Source of the DNA: Beroe ovata | Taxonomy: Eukaryota > Ctenophora > Nuda > Beroida > Beroidae | Direction: 5' to 3' | Assembly: GCA_946803715.1 (NCBI GenBank) | Contig: CAMPET010000015.1 | Coordinates: 259,884-270,937 of the forward strand | DNA length: 11,054 nt | Shown here: positions 8,186 to 11,054 of the stretch, piece by piece | Layout of the letters: the number at the start of each line of letters is the position of its first letter | Numbering within the stretch: position 1 is the stretch's first letter | Program-made: the position numbers and the translations under genes | The notes under the pieces: generated by a model | Told to the model about the DNA's origin: nothing | Database searches by the model: none | The model's input: the letters and a program-made list of their open reading frames with translations, nothing else

Positions 8186-8714
8186 TCACTTGTTAGCATT
8201 CGTAATGAATATTTTACTCCGAGTACTCTGTCTGGAGGGATGTTCCACAGTAAACTCCAGCAATGTGGACTCTCTCTTGATCACTCCCTCACAACACACC
8301 TTGAACATGCGGTACCTGAACAACTCCACTCTGAACTTCCTGTTCAGTAGACCGAATATAACGGGATTGGCGGCTGATTTGGCGTACCACGCTATGTGGA
8401 ATAGCAGTGACACGGCCATGGATATTTTGAGATGGAGTCCGGCCCAGAAACACAGTCCAACAATGACTGCCGGCAGATTGAATATTATCATGAGAACGAG
8501 GCAGATAAAAACGGAGAGACTAGCCACGAAGTTTTCCCGTTTCTCAAGATGGGTTCGTTTCATTTTGGTACGGGCTGAGTTGCGGGAAAATATGACTGGT
8601 GAACGTTGTTTTAGCAGTATCCGAAGTATTCCGATGTAGCAGACAGTTCCAACAGCTATGGGAGGGAGAAACGCCGCAATACAGAAGAAAAGGATGAAGT
8701 AGTAGTCGGGCGAT
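8186..8714 (-). CDS. Class A (rhodopsin-like) GPCR, last coding exon: TM5 to C-terminus
   Basis: This exon encodes about 176 C-terminal residues of a plasma-membrane seven-helix receptor. It begins after a strong acceptor (CCTTTTCCATTCCCAG, ending at 8715), with a phase 2 junction just before TM5. TM5 reads YYFILFFCIAAFLPPIAVG and on to VCYIGI, with Pro5.50 eight residues before Tyr5.58. A basic loop of about 30 residues (KQRSPV, RTKMKRTHLEKRE) follows, then TM6 (VASLSVFICLVLMIIFNLPA) and TM7, which ends in SAANPVIFGLLNRKFR with the helix 8 Phe-Arg. A Cys pair in KVCCEG is a likely palmitoylation site. The stop TGA is at 8188-8186. Unusual points: Asn replaces the TM6 toggle Trp (FNLP for CWxP), and NPxxF replaces NPxxY. 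TM1-TM4, with the DRY motif, must lie to the right of the window or be lost. The open frame continues upstream to about 8887 without any membrane segment, which I read as intron. TM7 and helix 8 loosely recall melatonin-type receptors, but the ligand is unknown. Confidence 0.85.
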
Positions 8715-9229
8715 CTGGGAATGGAAAAGGTTGATGGACGTGATTGATGAAGGAGCAAAATATGGATGCGCTCAAAATTCATCCTCACGCGCATACGCGC
8801 GCGCGGGTCAAGGTGAATATGTTTTGGGAGACTTTCACCGCAAAATCTGCTTCGCGCGTTCATACATGTACGGATAACTGGTAGCACCTAATGCTGGTTT
8901 TGTAGCTTACGCTACTACTTCTAAAGTTCTAACCACAATATTTAACTTAACAATTTAATTTCGTGGGGTATTGAATCCGATTAATGCGTGCGGATCCAGA
9001 AGACAGCTACATTCTATAATATGGGGCATGTGCCATTTCGAAATCAAGTGCTTTAACGAAGTGCACCCTTCCTCACTCAAATAGTTCATTTAACAAACTG
9101 TCATGTACCTATAGTCATTGTCATAACAACACAGCAGCAGTAGCAAAGGTAGCTCCGTGACCAGCATCTGTTGAATGCTATGTGTCGTTATCACCATTTC
9201 TGACACAGATGTTCTGACTTCCGACAGCC
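8715..9229 (-). other. Intron upstream of the GPCR exon (inferred)
   Basis: The minus-strand acceptor at 8715-8716 ends this stretch. It holds a short CGCGCATACGCGCGCGCG tract near 8789-8806 (CG-rich, Z-DNA-prone) and otherwise nothing recognisable. No exon for TM1-TM4 is seen here or further right. Confidence 0.5.
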
Positions 9230-9268
9230 TATACAGACTAGGTATACAGACTAGGTATACAGACTAGA
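9230..9268. repeat. Three-copy 13-bp tandem repeat
   Basis: TATACAGACTAGG occurs exactly twice (9230-9242, 9243-9255), then a third time ending in A instead of G (9256-9268). Degenerate echoes (TACAGACTATAGATACAG) follow to about 9305. A minisatellite seed inside the presumed GPCR intron. Confidence 0.9.
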
Positions 9269-9398
9269 TATAGATTGCATACCTGCCTACAGACTATAGA
9301 TACAGTTCCGCTCTTCAATCGTCATATATGAAACTGGGCTTAGGATAGACTTTAGAAAACCAAAGTTTAGTCACTAGTCAGGCATGTTTGATGGTCAT

Positions 9399-9454
9399 AC
9401 ACACACACACACACACATACATGTGTGTGTGTGTGTGTGTATGTGTGTGTGTGT
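9399..9454. repeat. Mirror-fused (CA)n/(TG)n hairpin
   Basis: A run of (AC)n meets a run of (TG)n at ACATACATGTG, so the two arms pair. From 9399 to 9444 the structure is a nearly perfect inverted repeat centred between 9421 and 9422, with only a few mismatches; the TG run continues to 9454. It can extrude as a cruciform, unlike the one-sided microsatellites elsewhere in the window. Confidence 0.9.
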
Positions 9455-10208
9455 TCTATCGTACATCAATCATCATGTTCTATCACATGACATCCTATCC
9501 TTCATTCCTTCACCGTCATTTCACTGCGTATACACAACTATAAGTACTCTACAGTCATGAACATATCACGAGAAATACCACTTAGGAAGTGTCAGTGATG
9601 TGTATAGCTCAATTTATATAGATAAACAGTGAAAATGAGTGGCACGGTGTTTCACGCCGGAAAATATAGATCTTTAACACGGGAAGTGGTTCGATAAACT
9701 GTCTCCGTAGAAATACCGATGACAGAGTGACACTGCAGTCGTGATATATAAACTGTCTACGTATCACATCATTTAGCAAAGATAGAACAGCAAAAATGGG
9801 CGTAGATATTTTAATAGTCTGTCTTGTTATTTTTCATCTGGAAAAATCAAAAATGATCGTTTCTTGAGGAAATCATTAGATGATTTACTATTCAGATGAT
9901 TTAGAAATAGAAGAATGGTATCGCGTCATTGAGGCGGCTTAGCTAGTATAGAGTCTCAGTTAGAGTCTTAATTAAGAGCTGTTTCTCAGGGAATACGATT
10001 TAGTACACATGAAATAACTTACAGACGATATCAATTGAATTATGGGATTGCGTCCTGTTAGAATGCAAACTGTACAGTGTACACAAACACTCACACACAC
10101 AAACACAAATCAAAACATTCTGATATCTTATCCTGTCCCTTTCATTAACTCATTAAAGGCATAAGCTGCATAAAACTCTAATAGATCTGTAAAGTTGTCT
10201 GCAACAAC
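9455..10208. other. Non-coding, presumed intron; one dispersed 16-bp repeat
   Basis: No gene is seen. ATAAACTGTCTCCGTA (9694-9709) recurs with one mismatch at 9748-9763. A short CA tract lies near 10080-10106. Confidence 0.5.
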
Positions 10209-10408
10209 TATAGGTACCTGAATGTCCAGTAGTATACATTGTATACATTGTACATGTACATTGTACATTGTACAATGTACATGTATACATTGTACATGTC
10301 ACGATCCCATATAGGTACCTGCATGAGTACATGCAGGTACCTATACGTACAGGTGCCTCAACGTATACGATATAGTATGCACGCACATTGTATAGGTACG
10401 TGGCACCT
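10209..10408. repeat. Palindrome-dense GTAC/TGTACA region
   Basis: Holds a perfect 20-bp palindrome, TGTACATTGTACAATGTACA (10262-10281). It also holds a perfect hairpin with 16-bp arms, TATAGGTACCTGCATG (10310-10325) and its complement (10330-10345), around the 4-base loop AGTA. Partial copies of the same word occur at 10210-10221 and 10391-10399. A wider stem pairs AGGTGCC (10351-10357) with GGCACCT (10402-10408). The 130-codon minus-strand and 73-codon plus-strand frames here are Tyr/Cys/Thr-rich repeat translations and not genes. Confidence 0.85.
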
Positions 10409-10785
10409 GCATACACTATTATACCTAGTGTATACCATACCAGGATGGACGGCTCAGTAGTCAGTATGCAAATTAGATTGCCATAATCCTGCACGTTTTC
10501 CCCAGCACGCCATGAGTCATGCGAGATTCTCTGTGGTGGCGGCACATTTTGATGTTTATAACCAAGTATGTGTAATATTTGGCTATCATGATACTTCCTT
10601 TATACGCGGTAGGTACGCGACTCTGAAATGAAAATTAAGAACCTAACATTAAACGGAGCGAATTTAAATTATAATCGAGATGTTTGACTCTATCGGAAGT
10701 TAATCGAATCATAACATCTATCACTGATTCTATCCAAGTTTGCCATACCCATCGACAATTGACATCTGATCACCCCACCCCCACT
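10409..10785. other. Non-coding, no gene recognised
   Basis: An AP-1-type heptamer, TGAGTCA, sits at 10513-10519. Nothing else is supported. Confidence 0.5.
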
Positions 10786-10897
10786 ATCAGCTGTTAAGAT
10801 ATCAGCTGTTAAGATAGTGCTGTCCAATGGACAGTATGTGGACTGTGTCCACATGTTACCACTGTTTATTAATGTCCATATTATGTATTACCACTGT
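10786..10897. repeat. Tandem repeat plus consecutive hairpins
   Basis: ATCAGCTGTTAAGAT is exactly duplicated head to tail (10786-10800, 10801-10815). It is followed by CTGTCCAATGGACAG (10820-10834, 7-1-7 palindrome) and ATGTGGACTGTGTCCACAT (10836-10854, 8-bp arms around TGT). TTACCACTGTT then occurs near 10856 and again near 10888. The packing of short palindromes resembles the block at 7992-8081. It could be a decayed foldback or miniature element, but I find no terminal repeats or target duplication. Confidence 0.75.
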
Positions 10898-11020
10898 TCA
10901 AATAGATATGGCGCGCAGTGCGCACGGGTAAGCAGACACTCATGCAATAAGATAATGAATAAGAAACTCTATCTCATATAATATTGACTCGCGTACGATT
11001 ACTATAGCTGATACAGCCTC

Positions 11021-11054
11021 GTGTGTGTGTGGGTGTGGGTGTGTGTGTGTGTGT
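11021..11054. repeat. (GT)n microsatellite at the right edge
   Basis: A GT run with GGGTGTGGGTG interruptions continues to the last base. With the GT run at position 1, it suggests that the window is a contig bounded by microsatellites. Confidence 0.95.

Noticed and set aside
8190-8639. 149-codon plus-strand frame opposite the GPCR exon
   Set aside because: Shadow of the GPCR coding strand; no domain of its own.
8715-8887. In-frame N-terminal extension of the GPCR frame to an ATG near 8887
   Set aside because: The extension has no membrane segment and is followed by a strong acceptor exactly before TM5, so it is read-through into the intron.
10153-10545. 130-codon minus-strand frame, Tyr/Cys/Thr-rich
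   Set aside because: Most of it is the translation of the GTAC/TGTACA palindrome block.
10908-10927. ATG followed by GTAAGC donor in a GCGC-rich patch, with NRF1-like half sites
   Set aside because: Only 20 coding bases, the half-site spacing is wrong for NRF1, and no acceptor or next exon is visible.
1-11054. tRNA, rRNA, CRISPR array, complete transposon or bacterial-type system
   Set aside because: No B-box-like GGTTCGANTCC, no regularly spaced direct repeats with unique spacers, no transposase or reverse transcriptase motif in any frame.

Overview
The window looks like non-coding DNA from an animal nuclear genome, most likely a marine invertebrate. It is A+T-rich by eye and very poor in long open frames. 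It carries GT/CA microsatellites at both ends and at several internal sites. Its one clear gene piece is an intron-bearing rhodopsin-class GPCR exon. Nothing bacterial is visible: no operons, no tightly packed genes, no Shine-Dalgarno-led frames. I cannot name the species.

The one confident gene is on the minus strand at 8186-8714. It is the last coding exon of a class A GPCR, covering TM5, TM6, TM7, helix 8 and the cytoplasmic tail, and it starts right after a textbook splice acceptor. TM1-TM4 are not in the window, so the intron to the right (8715-11054) must be at least 2.3 kb, or this is an orphan 3' fragment. The receptor lacks the CWxP tryptophan in TM6 (FNLP instead) and has NPxxF instead of NPxxY in TM7.

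Several short candidate exons rest only on splice and promoter signals. On the plus strand, 4161-4225 has an ATG followed by a perfect GTAAGT donor, 60-160 bp downstream of CRE, ETS and YY1-like motifs. On the minus strand, 7630-7709 starts at a good acceptor, has an early ATG and ends AAG|GTGAGT. Also on the minus strand, 7334-7375 has an ATG and CAG|GTGAGG just downstream of an RFX X-box, with a phase-compatible candidate second exon at 5897-6010. A 45-nt micro-exon candidate lies at 2394-2438 (minus). All are hypotheses that need transcript data.

The rest is repeats and featureless sequence. It includes GT/CA microsatellites, and a roughly 350-bp tandem duplication at 2634-3330 whose copies are separated by an ambiguous base (N at 2949) and a GC-rich hairpin. 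That arrangement may be an assembly artefact joining two alleles. There are also 13-bp and 21-bp tandem repeats and three clusters of short perfect palindromes (7992-8081, 10209-10408, 10786-10897). The window begins and ends inside GT repeats, as expected of a contig broken at microsatellites. I found no tRNA, rRNA, CRISPR array, complete transposon or multi-gene system.
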